From Amycolatopsis lurida (GTDB lineage: Bacteria > Actinomycetota > Actinomycetes > Mycobacteriales > Pseudonocardiaceae): a stretch of 64,000 nucleotides of DNA. Both the position numbers and the translations under genes were made by a program. The notes below the pieces were generated by a model. The model saw nothing but the letters and a program-made list of their open reading frames with translations. It searched no databases and was not told the origin of the DNA. Below are positions 54,419 through 61,857 of this stretch, in pieces. The DNA is taken from positions 1 through 64,000 of the forward strand of contig NZ_FNTA01000003.1 of the NCBI RefSeq assembly GCF_900105055.1, written 5' to 3'. How positions within the stretch are numbered: the stretch's first letter is position 1; the number at the start of each line of letters is the position of its first letter.

Positions 54419-54438
54419 GTTCGTGTGATCGCACGAAC
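54419..54438. promoter_or_regulatory. Operator candidate before the MFS symporter gene
   Basis: GTTCGTG-N6-CACGAAC is a perfect 7-6-7 inverted repeat 90 bases upstream of the transporter start and 34 after the PucR stop. Likely bound by PucR or another regulator of this transporter. Confidence 0.5.
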
Positions 54439-54527
54439 TCCGCTCGGCGACCGCGTTTCAGAATGAGTGATCGGCGCCACGCTCGCGCCGTTCTCCCTTT
54501 CTCTTCCGAAGATCCCGCGGAGGCGCC

Positions 54528-55796
54528 ATGACGGCAGTGGTCAATGAGGACACCTGGACAGCACGGCGGATCAACCGGACCGCGCTCATCACCATGGTGG
54601 TGATGGTGTTGGCGTGGGCGGTCGACTACATCGATCGGTTCTCGATCGGGATGGCGCTGCCGATGATCGGCGCCGAGTTCGAGCTCAGCAAGACCGAACA
54701 GGGCTGGCTCGTCACCGTGTTCGCGCTGGTGTACATGGTCTGCCAGATCCCGGCGGGCTTCCTCGCCGACCGGTACGGCTCGCGGGGGCCGATGCTGGTC
54801 ACGCTGCTGCTCTGGTCGGCGTTCACCGCGATGACCGGGATGGCGGGCACCTTCGGCATGCTGCTCGTCGTCCGTGGCCTTTTCGGTGTGTGCCAAGGAC
54901 TTTTCCCGGCGGCGTCGTTCAAGGCGATCGCCGAACGGACCACCCCCGGTAATCGCGCGACGGTGACCGGCGTGATGCTGTCCGCGGGCGGTATCGGCGC
55001 CGGCCTGGCGCCGCTGATCGTCGGCCCGCTGCTGATGGCGGTCGGCTGGCGGCACACGTTCTTCTGGATGGCGGGGGTCGGCGCGCTCATCGGCGTCGCG
55101 GTGTGGACGATCCTGCCCAAGGCACTGCCCGAAAGGCTGAGCAGCCTTCCGCGCGACGTGGTGAAAACCCCCGAGGTTTCCCGGAAACAAGTGCTGAAGT
55201 CCCCGGTGATCTGGAAGTTCACCCTGCTGTTCTGTGTCACCAACATGCTCAACTACGGGATGATCACCTGGGTGCCCAGCTATTTGCTGGAGTCGAGGGG
55301 GTTGTCGTTGAGCCAAACCGGGGTACTGGCCGCGATCCCGATGCTGGTCAGCATCGGCACGACCATCCTCGGCGGCTGGCTGTTCGACCGGTACTTCCAC
55401 GATCACGGCCGCTGGTACCTCGGCTCGATCTCGCTGGTGACCGTGGTGCTGCTGACGTTGATGGTGAACGCGGACAGCACTACGGAGTTCACCGTCTACG
55501 AGACGCTCGCCCTCGCTGTCTTCGGCATGGCGACGATGGCCGTTTTCGGCCTGCCGCTGCGCGTACTGCCCACGGCGGTCACCGGGATCGGCATGGGGGT
55601 GATGAACTTCGGCGGTCAGGTGGCGGGCGCCGTCGCCCCGGTGGCGATGGGCTGGCTCGCCGACACTTTCTCCTACACCGCCGCGTTCGGTTTCCTCATC
55701 GGCACCACCTTCCTCACCGCCGTGATGGCGTTCTGGGTGCCGCAGAACCCGGCGCAGTTTTCGTTCGCTCCGGCGGAAACCAGCACCGGATCTTGA
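54528..55796 (+). CDS. MFS transporter, anion:cation symporter (ACS) type
   Basis: 422 residues with 12 spans. The ACS subfamily is shown by VDYIDRFSIGMALPMIGAEFELSKTEQGWLVTVFALVYMVCQIPAGFLADRYGSRGPMLV split over helices 1-3, and by GLFGVCQGLFPAASFKAIAERTTPGNRATVTGVMLSAGGIG in helices 4-5. Such porters take up organic anions, e.g. hexuronates, tartrate, N-acyl compounds or pantothenate, with protons. Next to PucR and the D-amino-acid genes, an N-acyl or D-amino acid import function is plausible. Ribosome site just upstream is weak (GCGGAGG). Confidence 0.88.
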   Translation: MTAVVNEDTWTARRINRTALITMVVMVLAWAVDYIDRFSIGMALPMIGAEFELSKTEQGWLVTVFALVYMVCQIPAGFLADRYGSRGPMLVTLLLWSAFTAMTGMAGTFGMLLVVRGLFGVCQGLFPAASFKAIAERTTPGNRATVTGVMLSAGGIGAGLAPLIVGPLLMAVGWRHTFFWMAGVGALIGVAVWTILPKALPERLSSLPRDVVKTPEVSRKQVLKSPVIWKFTLLFCVTNMLNYGMITWVPSYLLESRGLSLSQTGVLAAIPMLVSIGTTILGGWLFDRYFHDHGRWYLGSISLVTVVLLTLMVNADSTTEFTVYETLALAVFGMATMAVFGLPLRVLPTAVTGIGMGVMNFGGQVAGAVAPVAMGWLADTFSYTAAFGFLIGTTFLTAVMAFWVPQNPAQFSFAPAETSTGS

Positions 55797-55813
55797 CTGG
55801 CTCCGGTCATTCA

Positions 55814-55848
55814 ACGCGTGGCGCGAAAGCCACTTTCGCGCCACGCGT
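55814..55848. terminator. 16-bp-stem hairpin after the MFS gene
   Basis: 55814-55829 pairs perfectly with 55833-55848 around the loop CCA. It stands 18 bases after the transporter stop and 37 before the next start on the same strand. Confidence 0.75.
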
Positions 55849-55884
55849 CCTCAGCCCACTTCCCCTTGACCAGACAGGAGTCCC

Positions 55885-56799
55885 ATGCCCACCGCGTCCG
55901 AAGTCAGCGAAACGATCAACGAACGAGCGAAAGAAGCAGGCGTCCGGGTCCGGCTGCACGCGGCCGAAATCGATGGCACCCGGCGGTTCGGGGTCGACGA
56001 GCACGCCCCCGTCGTCACCGCGTCGGTCTTCAAGGTCCCGATCGCGCTGGAACTGGCGAAGCAGGGCGCCGAGGGCGGGCTCGACCTCGGCGAGCGGATC
56101 ACCGTCCCACCCGGACATCCCACGCCGAGCCCGTACGGCCTCGCCACCTTCCGTCACGAGATCTCGATGTCCTGGTACGACCTCGCGATCCTGATGATCG
56201 GGATCAGCGACAACGTCGCCACCGACCTGATCCTCGACCGCGTCGGGAAGGAATCGACGGAGAAAACCTTGCGCGGCCTCGGATTCGAGCACACCACTGT
56301 GCCACAGGACTGCGGCGAGACGCTCGGCGGCATCGGCGAGGACCTCGGGATCTCCTACGAGGACGACGAAAGACTGCTGACCGAACTCCCGATGGAGCGG
56401 ATCGCCTCGTTGCGTGCGCTCCAGCCGGAACACAGTTGTGCCACGACCGCCGAAGAGATCACCCGGCTGCTCGGGATGATCTGGCGCGACGAGGCCGCGT
56501 CGCCGACCGCGTGCGCGGACGTCCGGCGCTGGCTGGAGCTCCAGGTATGGCCGCACCGGCTCCGGTCCGGGTTCCCGGACGACGGGATTCGTGTCAGCGG
56601 CAAGACCGGGACACTTCCGTCGGTGCGCAACGAGGCCGGCGTGGTCGAATATCCCGATGGCGGCCGGTATGCGGTGGGGGTTTTCACCGACGCCGTCGAC
56701 GCGCGGTCACGCGTGCCGGAGCGGGACGCGTTCATCGGGTTCGCCGCGGCACAGGCCGTCGAATGGCTCAGGCTTTGCGCCGCGCGAGATGGCGCATGA
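55885..56799 (+). CDS. Serine hydrolase with class A beta-lactamase fold, no signal peptide
   Basis: 304 residues. All three active-site motifs of penicillin-recognising enzymes are present in order: S46-V-F-K49, S107-D-N109 and K239-T-G241. The class A ExxLN (Glu166) element is not evident, so hydrolysis of beta-lactams is uncertain. The start MPTASEVSETINERAKEAG has no signal peptide, unlike secreted beta-lactamases, so it should act in the cytoplasm. Beside D-aminoacylase and racemase genes, a D-peptidase or D-amino acid amidase/esterase role is attractive (inference). It ends overlapping the small minus-strand membrane protein gene by 32 bases. Confidence 0.85.
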   Translation: MPTASEVSETINERAKEAGVRVRLHAAEIDGTRRFGVDEHAPVVTASVFKVPIALELAKQGAEGGLDLGERITVPPGHPTPSPYGLATFRHEISMSWYDLAILMIGISDNVATDLILDRVGKESTEKTLRGLGFEHTTVPQDCGETLGGIGEDLGISYEDDERLLTELPMERIASLRALQPEHSCATTAEEITRLLGMIWRDEAASPTACADVRRWLELQVWPHRLRSGFPDDGIRVSGKTGTLPSVRNEAGVVEYPDGGRYAVGVFTDAVDARSRVPERDAFIGFAAAQAVEWLRLCAARDGA

Positions 56800-56962
56800 T
56801 CAAAAGCACGATGCACACGACCGCGACGGCGCCGGCGATCATGCGGAGGGTCCAGTCCAGTCCCGCGAACTGGCCGATCGAGTTGGTGGCCGCGCTGCCG
56901 AAGAGGACGAGCCAGAGGGAGGTGGTGATCAGTGCGCCGCCGCGCTTTTCGGTGTCGTTCAT
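56768..56962 (-). CDS. Small two-span membrane protein
   Basis: 64 residues: a charged start MNDTEKRGG, one span (about 10-28, ALITTSLWLVLFGSAATN), a short loop with IGQFAGLDW, and a second span (about 38-57, MIAGAVAVVCIVLLIM) with a basic end RHLARRKA. Natural composition and topology argue that it is real. Its end overlaps the beta-lactamase-fold gene by 32 bases, tail to tail. No family recognised. Confidence 0.65.
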   Translation of the reverse strand: MNDTEKRGGALITTSLWLVLFGSAATNSIGQFAGLDWTLRMIAGAVAVVCIVLLIMRHLARRKA

Positions 56963-57063
56963 GAGGAAGACGCTATGGTTCGGCAGGGCGGGCGACCAGG
57001 GGAGTGGCCCCCGTCGCGAGGTGGTGCTGGCGCTACCCCGCCGAACGAAGGAGGAGCCTCAGC

Positions 57064-57510
57064 GTGGCGATCCAGCGGATGGACAACGTCCTCATCGTCG
57101 TCGAAGACCTTGACGCGGTCATCGCGTTCTTCGTCGAAATCGGGATGGAACTGGAGGGCAAGGGACCGCTCGACTGGCCGGGGGCGGAACGGGTCATCGG
57201 GCTCGAAGACGTCCGCCAGGACATCGCCATGCTGCGGATCCCGAACGGTCCCGGACGGATCGAGCTGGCGAAGTTCCACCGGCCGAAGGCCATCACGCCC
57301 GAACCGGAGGACGCTCCGGCGAACACGCTGGGCATCCGCCGCGTCATGTTCGCGGTCGACGACATCGAGGACGTCGTCGACCGCCTGCGTGCCCACGGCG
57401 CGGAACTCGTGGGTGAGCTGGCGCGGTACGAGGACATCTATCGGCTCTGCTACGTCCGCGGTCCGGAGGGCATCATCGTCGGGCTGGCGGAAGAGCTCGC
57501 CGCCTCGTGA
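57064..57510 (+). CDS. VOC-family protein
   Basis: 148 residues from GTG 57064, which follows AAGGAGG by about 8 bases; the longer frame from 57004 is not needed. Two VOC units: IQRMDNVLIVVEDLDAVIAFFVEIGMELEGKG, then RVMFAVDDIEDVVDRLRAHGAELVGELARYEDIYRLCYVRGPEGIIVGLAEEL, ending with the usual Glu. The first His of metal VOC enzymes is replaced by N/V here (MDNVLI), so a binding rather than catalytic role is possible. Stands alone between convergent units. Confidence 0.83.
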   Translation: MAIQRMDNVLIVVEDLDAVIAFFVEIGMELEGKGPLDWPGAERVIGLEDVRQDIAMLRIPNGPGRIELAKFHRPKAITPEPEDAPANTLGIRRVMFAVDDIEDVVDRLRAHGAELVGELARYEDIYRLCYVRGPEGIIVGLAEELAAS

Positions 57511-57520
57511 GTGGCTTGTC

Positions 57521-57581
57521 CGAGTACGTGAAGGCCCCCTTCACTGCGCCTGGCGCAATGAAGGGGGCCTTCACGTACTCG
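57521..57581. terminator. Long bidirectional hairpin (23-bp stem plus inner 6-bp stem)
   Basis: 57521-57543 pairs perfectly with 57559-57581, and inside it 57545-57550 pairs with 57552-57557, separated from the outer stem by one mismatch. Between the VOC gene and the convergent response regulator gene (stop 57626). Arm core GTGAAGGCCCCC is a variant of the arm of the hairpins at 17903 and 41970. Confidence 0.85.
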
Positions 57582-57625
57582 CGCGGGCCAGAAGCGTCAG
57601 CGGTCGAGCCAGCCGTCCGAGGACC

Positions 57626-58273
57626 TCAGCCCTTGCCGCCCAAGTAAGCCAGTACCGCCAAGACCCGCCGGTGCCCGCTGTCCTCCGGCAACCCGAGTTT
57701 CGCGAAGATGTTCCGGATGTGCTTGTGCACCGCGCCGTCGCTCACCACCAGCAGTTCGGCGATGGTCGTGTTGTTGTAGCCCTCCGCCATCAGCCCGAGG
57801 ACCTCCCGTTCCCGCGCGGTCAGCCCTTCGAGCGGGTCGGTCGCCCGGCGGTGCGCCATCAGCTGGGTGATGACCTCGGGGTCCATGGCCGTCCCGCCCT
57901 TGACGACCCGGTCCAGCGCGTCGAGGAACTTCTCGACCTTCCCGACCCGTTCCTTGAGCAGATACCCGACGGCGCCCTTGCCGTCGGCGAGGAGTTCCGC
58001 CGCGTAGCCGGTTTCGACGTGCGCGGACAGCACGAGCACGGGCAGCCCGGGGTACATCTTCCGCGCTTTGACGGCGGCGCGGAGACCTTCGTCGGTGTGG
58101 GTCGGCGGCAGCCGGACATCGGTGATGACCGCGTCGGGCCGGTCCTTGGTGACCAGTTCGAGGAACTCGTCGACGTCGTCCACGGCCGCGGTGACGTCGA
58201 TGCCCGAGGTGTTCAGCAGCATGACCAGGCCTTCGCGCAGCAGCGCGTCGTCCTCGACGATCACGACCCGCAT
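57626..58273 (-). CDS. NarL/LuxR-type response regulator
   Basis: 215 residues from ATG 58273, whose position overlaps the kinase stop by 13 bases. Receiver domain with the acidic pocket [13 protein letters not shown] and phospho-accepting Asp in [17 protein letters not shown], then [10 protein letters not shown]. LuxR helix-turn-helix from about 145: [46 protein letters not shown] longer frame to 59029 runs antisense-free through the kinase gene and is not used. Partner of the downstream-transcribed kinase gene on the same strand (kinase first). Confidence 0.92.
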   Translation of the reverse strand: MRVVIVEDDALLREGLVMLLNTSGIDVTAAVDDVDEFLELVTKDRPDAVITDVRLPPTHTDEGLRAAVKARKMYPGLPVLVLSAHVETGYAAELLADGKGAVGYLLKERVGKVEKFLDALDRVVKGGTAMDPEVITQLMAHRRATDPLEGLTAREREVLGLMAEGYNNTTIAELLVVSDGAVHKHIRNIFAKLGLPEDSGHRRVLAVLAYLGGKG

Positions 58274-59460
58274 GGCAACTCCACTTTCAGTACGGTCGGC
58301 CCACCGGCGGGGCTGGACAGTTTCAAGATCCCGTCGAACGCCTCGGCCCGTTTGCGGATCCCGGACAGGCCGCTGCCCGCGGATTCGTCGGCGCCGCCGT
58401 GGCCGTCGTCGCGGATCTCGATGAGCAGGGTGTCGGCGGTGCCGTCGAGCGTGATCCACGCCTGTTCGGCACCGGAATGTTTGGTGATGTTGGCCAGCAT
58501 CTCGGCGACCACGAAGTAGGCGGCCGCTTCGACGGCGGCGGGACGGCGGCTGCGGGTGCGAACGTCCACGGTGCACGGAACCGGGCAGCGATCGGCCAGC
58601 GCGGTGACCGCGCCGTCGAGACCGCGGTCGGTCAGCAGCGGCGGATAGATGCTGCGCACGACGGTCCGGAGTTCGGCCAGCGCGCCGGTCGCGGTGTCCT
58701 GCGCCTTGCCGAGCAGTTCCCTCGCTCGCTGCGGATCCTTGTCGAAAAGCGAATCGGCGATCCCCAATTGCAGGACCACGGCGGCGATCCTCGCCTGTGT
58801 GCCGTCGTGCAGGTCCCGTTCGAGACGACGGAGCTCGGCACCGTGCGCCTCCAGCGCGGCGGCGCGCGACGCGGCCAGTTCGACGACGCGGTCGGTCAGC
58901 ACGACCCCGGGAGCGGGCGCGAGCAGCCTGCGCGCGATGGACGCCTGCCATCTGGCCACGCGGGGGAACAGGAAGATCAGCGCGATCATGCCGGCGCCGG
59001 TGACCGCGCTGAGCGCCGCCAGCGGCCACGACGTGACCATGAACCCGAGCGAGCTTTCCACTCCGCCGGGCACCGTCGGCCAGATGAACGCCGTGACGAT
59101 CTGCCGGAGCCCGCCGAGCGGCAGCGCGATGGCGAAGATGCCGACGACGAAACCGGTGGCACCGTGGAAGAGGAGCCAGCCCAGGTCGCGGCGCGACGCC
59201 GGGTCCGTCACGGGGTTGCCGGACCGGTACGGCTCGGCGATCGGCTCACCCAGCAGGCGGGCTGCCCGGCGGCGTTCGAAGTTGACCGGGCGGCGAATCA
59301 GCTGGAGCGCGATCGGCAACGCCGGGATCCCGACGCCGAACGGGCACATCAGCAGCACGAACAGCATGCCGACGAGGACGAACCAGGCGACCATGGAGGA
59401 GGCCGCGCCGACCGCCAGGTACCGGATCGCGGACCAACAGGACTGGAGCCGCGTGATCAC
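58261..59460 (-). CDS. Sensor histidine kinase, HisKA_3 (NarX/DesK-like)
   Basis: 399 residues from GTG 59460. Four to five membrane spans in the first 175 residues ([54 protein letters not shown]), with a loop typical of actinomycete sensor-domain kinases. Dimerisation helix with the phospho-acceptor His in [19 protein letters not shown] (about 211-229). ATPase end with [14 protein letters not shown] and [25 protein letters not shown]. Large outer domains are lacking, so it probably senses the membrane itself. It phosphorylates the overlapping regulator. Confidence 0.92.
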   Translation of the reverse strand: MITRLQSCWSAIRYLAVGAASSMVAWFVLVGMLFVLLMCPFGVGIPALPIALQLIRRPVNFERRRAARLLGEPIAEPYRSGNPVTDPASRRDLGWLLFHGATGFVVGIFAIALPLGGLRQIVTAFIWPTVPGGVESSLGFMVTSWPLAALSAVTGAGMIALIFLFPRVARWQASIARRLLAPAPGVVLTDRVVELAASRAAALEAHGAELRRLERDLHDGTQARIAAVVLQLGIADSLFDKDPQRARELLGKAQDTATGALAELRTVVRSIYPPLLTDRGLDGAVTALADRCPVPCTVDVRTRSRRPAAVEAAAYFVVAEMLANITKHSGAEQAWITLDGTADTLLIEIRDDGHGGADESAGSGLSGIRKRAEAFDGILKLSSPAGGPTVLKVELPCGS

Positions 59461-59524
59461 GGGGACAGTCTTTCATCGGCCTCGGAGCGGAGCGCGCGAA
59501 GGCCCGCTTTGCGATACTCGGGGC

Positions 59525-59877
59525 ATGATCTTGATCGTCCTCAAAGCACGGATCCGTCCCGAGAAGCGCACCGAGTGGCTGGCCGGTATCGAGCGCTACA
59601 CCCAGCAGGTGCGCAGCGAACCCGGGAACGTCTCGTTCGACTACTACCAGAACGCCGGTGACGAGAATACTACCAGAACGCCGGTGACGAGAACGAGTTC
59701 GTCCTGGTCGAGGTCTTCGCCGACAGCGCCGCGGGCGACGCGCACGTCGCCACGCAGCACGCCCAGGAGTTCTTCCCGTTCATGTCGACCGTCGTCGCGG
59801 AGAAACCGCGGATCAACTACCAGAACCTCGACGGCGACGCCTGGTCGGAGATGGCCGAGGTCACGCCGGTCGACTAG
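59525..59877 (+). pseudogene. ABM-domain monooxygenase-like gene broken by a 26-bp tandem duplication
   Basis: ATG 59525 starts MILIVLKARIRPEKRTEWLA, the beginning of an antibiotic-biosynthesis-monooxygenase (ABM) domain. At 59642-59667 a 26-bp unit is repeated exactly at 59668-59693, and because 26 is not a multiple of 3 the frame is lost. Removing one copy restores an intact 108-residue protein: SFDYYQNAGDENEFVLVEV, then HAQEFFPFMSTVV, RINYQNLD and a TAG stop at 59877. So the gene was intact until very recently. ABM proteins are small dimeric oxygenases or quinone-handling proteins. Confidence 0.85.
59642..59693 (+). repeat. 26-bp exact tandem duplication
   Basis: Two adjoining exact copies of the 26 bases beginning TACTACCAGAACGCC. 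The duplication is what breaks the ABM gene. Exactness implies either recent slippage or an assembly artefact. Confidence 0.95.
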
Positions 59878-59978
59878 GCGGTGTCCGGTAAGTCTGTTCG
59901 ATGGGTCGGCGCCGTCCGCCCGTGCCGTCAGGGGTCGCCTGGGCGCGGAGACCGCGGACATGACTTGCCGGACAGCGC
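59878..59978. mobile_element. 101-bp MITE-like element with CTAG target duplication
   Basis: Terminal inverted repeats of 17 bases match at 15: GCGGTGTCCGGTAAGTC at 59878-59894 and, on the other strand, GCGCTGTCCGGCAAGTC from 59978 to 59962. CTAG flanks both ends (59874-59877 and 59979-59982), as expected for a 4-bp target duplication of the kind IS5-superfamily elements make. No transposase inside, so it is non-autonomous. The two CTAG copies supply the stop codons of the flanking genes: TAG of the ABM gene on the left and of the hydrolase on the right. Confidence 0.7.
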
Positions 59979-60830
59979 CTAGGCCGCCTCCCTGGCGGTG
60001 CGGTCGATGATGGCGGCCAGCGTCGCCGCGGCTTCTTCGGGGACCCAATGGCTGACGCCGGTCAGGACTTCGAGCCGGTAGGCGGCGTCGACGTACTGGC
60101 CGGCGAGTTCGGCACTTCGCCGGGACAGGGCCGTGTCGCCGTCGCTCCAGACGTGCGTGGTCGGCACGGTGACCCGGGTGCGGAGGGCGGCCGGGTGCAG
60201 GAACGGCATCGCGCGGTACCAGTTCAGTCCCCCGGTGAGGGCTCCACCGCGGACGATGTCCCGGCGGACCTGCTCGATCTGGTCGGGGGTCATCCCGGTG
60301 CCGGTCAGCGTGCGGTCCAGTACGCGTGGCAGGCGCCGGAGGGCGAATTCCGGCAGCCAGGGGAGCTGGAACAGGAACATGTAGTACGACCGGACGAGCT
60401 GGTCGCTGGTCAGCATCGCGCGGAGGAACGCTCCGGGATGCGGGACCGACACGGTGGTCAGCGACCTGACCAGGTCCGGCCGTCGTGCCGCCGTCGACCA
60501 GGCGGCGATGGCACCCCAGTCATGCCCGACGAGATGGACCGGCCCGGCGCCGAGGGTCTCGATGAGGGCGACGGTGTCGGCCACGAGGCGGCCGGACCGG
60601 TAGGCGTAGCGGCCTCGTGGGCGCGCGCGAGGTGAGTAGCCGCGCTGGTCGGGCACGATCGTGCGGTATCCCCGCTGGTGGAGCAGGGTGGCGGTCTCTG
60701 TCCAAGAGGCGCCGGTCTGCGGGAAACCGTGCAGCAGGACGACGACGGTGCCGTCGAGCGGGCCGGTGTCCTGGACGTCGAAGATGAGTCCGTCATGGTC
60801 GAAGGTGGCGATGCGGCGGGGCGCGGTCAT
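59979..60830 (-). CDS. Alpha/beta hydrolase, epoxide-hydrolase/dehalogenase type
   Basis: 283 residues. Oxyanion motif HGFPQTG (about 35), nucleophile elbow VHLVGHDWGAIAAW with Asp (about 103), the lid region GYSPRARPRG to YYMFLFQLPWLPE, and the catalytic His in TGVSHWVPEEA (about 260). Nucleophilic Asp in GHDWG and the HGFP motif mark the epoxide-hydrolase group rather than esterases. Substrate not readable. Its stop is provided by the CTAG copy at the right edge of the MITE-like element. Divergent from the AurF-like gene, which has a dyad-rich promoter region. Confidence 0.87.
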   Translation of the reverse strand: MTAPRRIATFDHDGLIFDVQDTGPLDGTVVVLLHGFPQTGASWTETATLLHQRGYRTIVPDQRGYSPRARPRGRYAYRSGRLVADTVALIETLGAGPVHLVGHDWGAIAAWSTAARRPDLVRSLTTVSVPHPGAFLRAMLTSDQLVRSYYMFLFQLPWLPEFALRRLPRVLDRTLTGTGMTPDQIEQVRRDIVRGGALTGGLNWYRAMPFLHPAALRTRVTVPTTHVWSDGDTALSRRSAELAGQYVDAAYRLEVLTGVSHWVPEEAAATLAAIIDRTAREAA

Positions 60831-60865
60831 GGGCGGTTCCCCTTCTTTCGTGGACTGCTCCTATA

Positions 60866-60898
60866 TGTTACCTTGAGTAACAGTGAATCGCGGTAACA
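60866..60898. promoter_or_regulatory. Operator cluster between hydrolase and AurF-like genes
   Basis: TGTTAC-N5-GTAACA (60866-60882) is a perfect dyad, and GGTAACA at 60892-60898 repeats its right half (with TGTTACC at 60866-60872 a wider pair). A/T-rich half-sites of this type in divergent gaps are usual for TetR regulators, none of which is in this part of the window. Confidence 0.55.
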
Positions 60899-60938
60899 GG
60901 TAGCCGCGCACTCTGTCGACGTCGTCAGGGAGGTCCGT

Positions 60939-61856
60939 ATGACCAGCACCGATGTGCCACGCACCGCGGCAACGGCCGGGGCCGGCCGCCACGAGACCGC
61001 GCAGCGTCTCCTCGATTCGTCCGCGATGCTGTCCTACGATCCCGCCACCGAGGTGGACTGGGAGACGCCGCTGGACAAGAACTTCCACGGCGCCAGCCCG
61101 GAGTGGAGCACGCTCTACGGCACGAGCTACTGGGCCGAGATGAGCACGGAGCAGCAGAAGGAACTCACGCGCCAGGAAGCCGCTTCGGTCGCGAGCACCG
61201 GTATCTGGTTCGAGATGATCCTGCAGCAGATGGTGCTCCGCGACTTCTACGCCAAGGACCCGACCGACCCGGCCTTCCAGTGGGCGCTCACCGAGATCGC
61301 CGACGAATGCCGCCACTCGATCATGTTCGCCCGCGGCGCGGAGAAACTCGGCGCACCCCCGTACCGTCCGCGCAAGCTCGCCGTCGAACTCGGCCGGGTC
61401 TTCAAGGCGACGGCCAGCGGCGAAGCGGCGTACGCGGCCATTCTCGTCGCCGAAGAGGTCCTCGACGTGATGCAGCGTGACTGGATGCGTGACGAGCGGG
61501 TGGTCCCGTTCGTGCGCACCATCAACAACATCCACGTCGTCGAAGAGTCCCGGCACATGAAGTTCGCCCGTGAGGAGACGCGGGAGCAGCTGGAGGGCGC
61601 GGGTTTCGTGCGCCGCCGGATCAACGCGCTGGTCATCGCGATCGCGTCGTACTTCATCGTCAGCAGCATGATCAACCGCGACGTCTACAAGAACGCCGGG
61701 CTCGACACCAAGCGCGCCTTGCGTGAGGCGAAGGCCAACGAGCACCACAAGGCGATGATGCGGTCGAGCTGTGCGGGCCTGATGGAGTTCCTCGGCTCGT
61801 GCGGTCTGCTCACCCGCCCCGCGCTGGTGTTCTACAAGCGGGCGAACCTGATCTGA
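60939..61856 (+). CDS. AurF-type diiron oxygenase
   Basis: 305 residues of a non-haem diiron four-helix bundle. Metal-ligand pairs are visible: a first Glu in ELTRQEAASVASTGIWFEM, EIADECRHSIMFARG (ExxxH-type pair), ILVAEEVLDVM, and VVEESRHMKFAREE. AurF N-oxygenates p-aminobenzoate; relatives include long-chain fatty-acid-acting and N- or C-hydroxylating enzymes of unknown substrate. Divergent from the hydrolase gene and followed one base later by a ferredoxin-dependent reductase that can supply its electrons. Membrane-like stretch LVIAIASYFIVSS near the C-terminus. Confidence 0.88.
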   Translation: MTSTDVPRTAATAGAGRHETAQRLLDSSAMLSYDPATEVDWETPLDKNFHGASPEWSTLYGTSYWAEMSTEQQKELTRQEAASVASTGIWFEMILQQMVLRDFYAKDPTDPAFQWALTEIADECRHSIMFARGAEKLGAPPYRPRKLAVELGRVFKATASGEAAYAAILVAEEVLDVMQRDWMRDERVVPFVRTINNIHVVEESRHMKFAREETREQLEGAGFVRRRINALVIAIASYFIVSSMINRDVYKNAGLDTKRALREAKANEHHKAMMRSSCAGLMEFLGSCGLLTRPALVFYKRANLI

Positions 61857-61857
61857 C

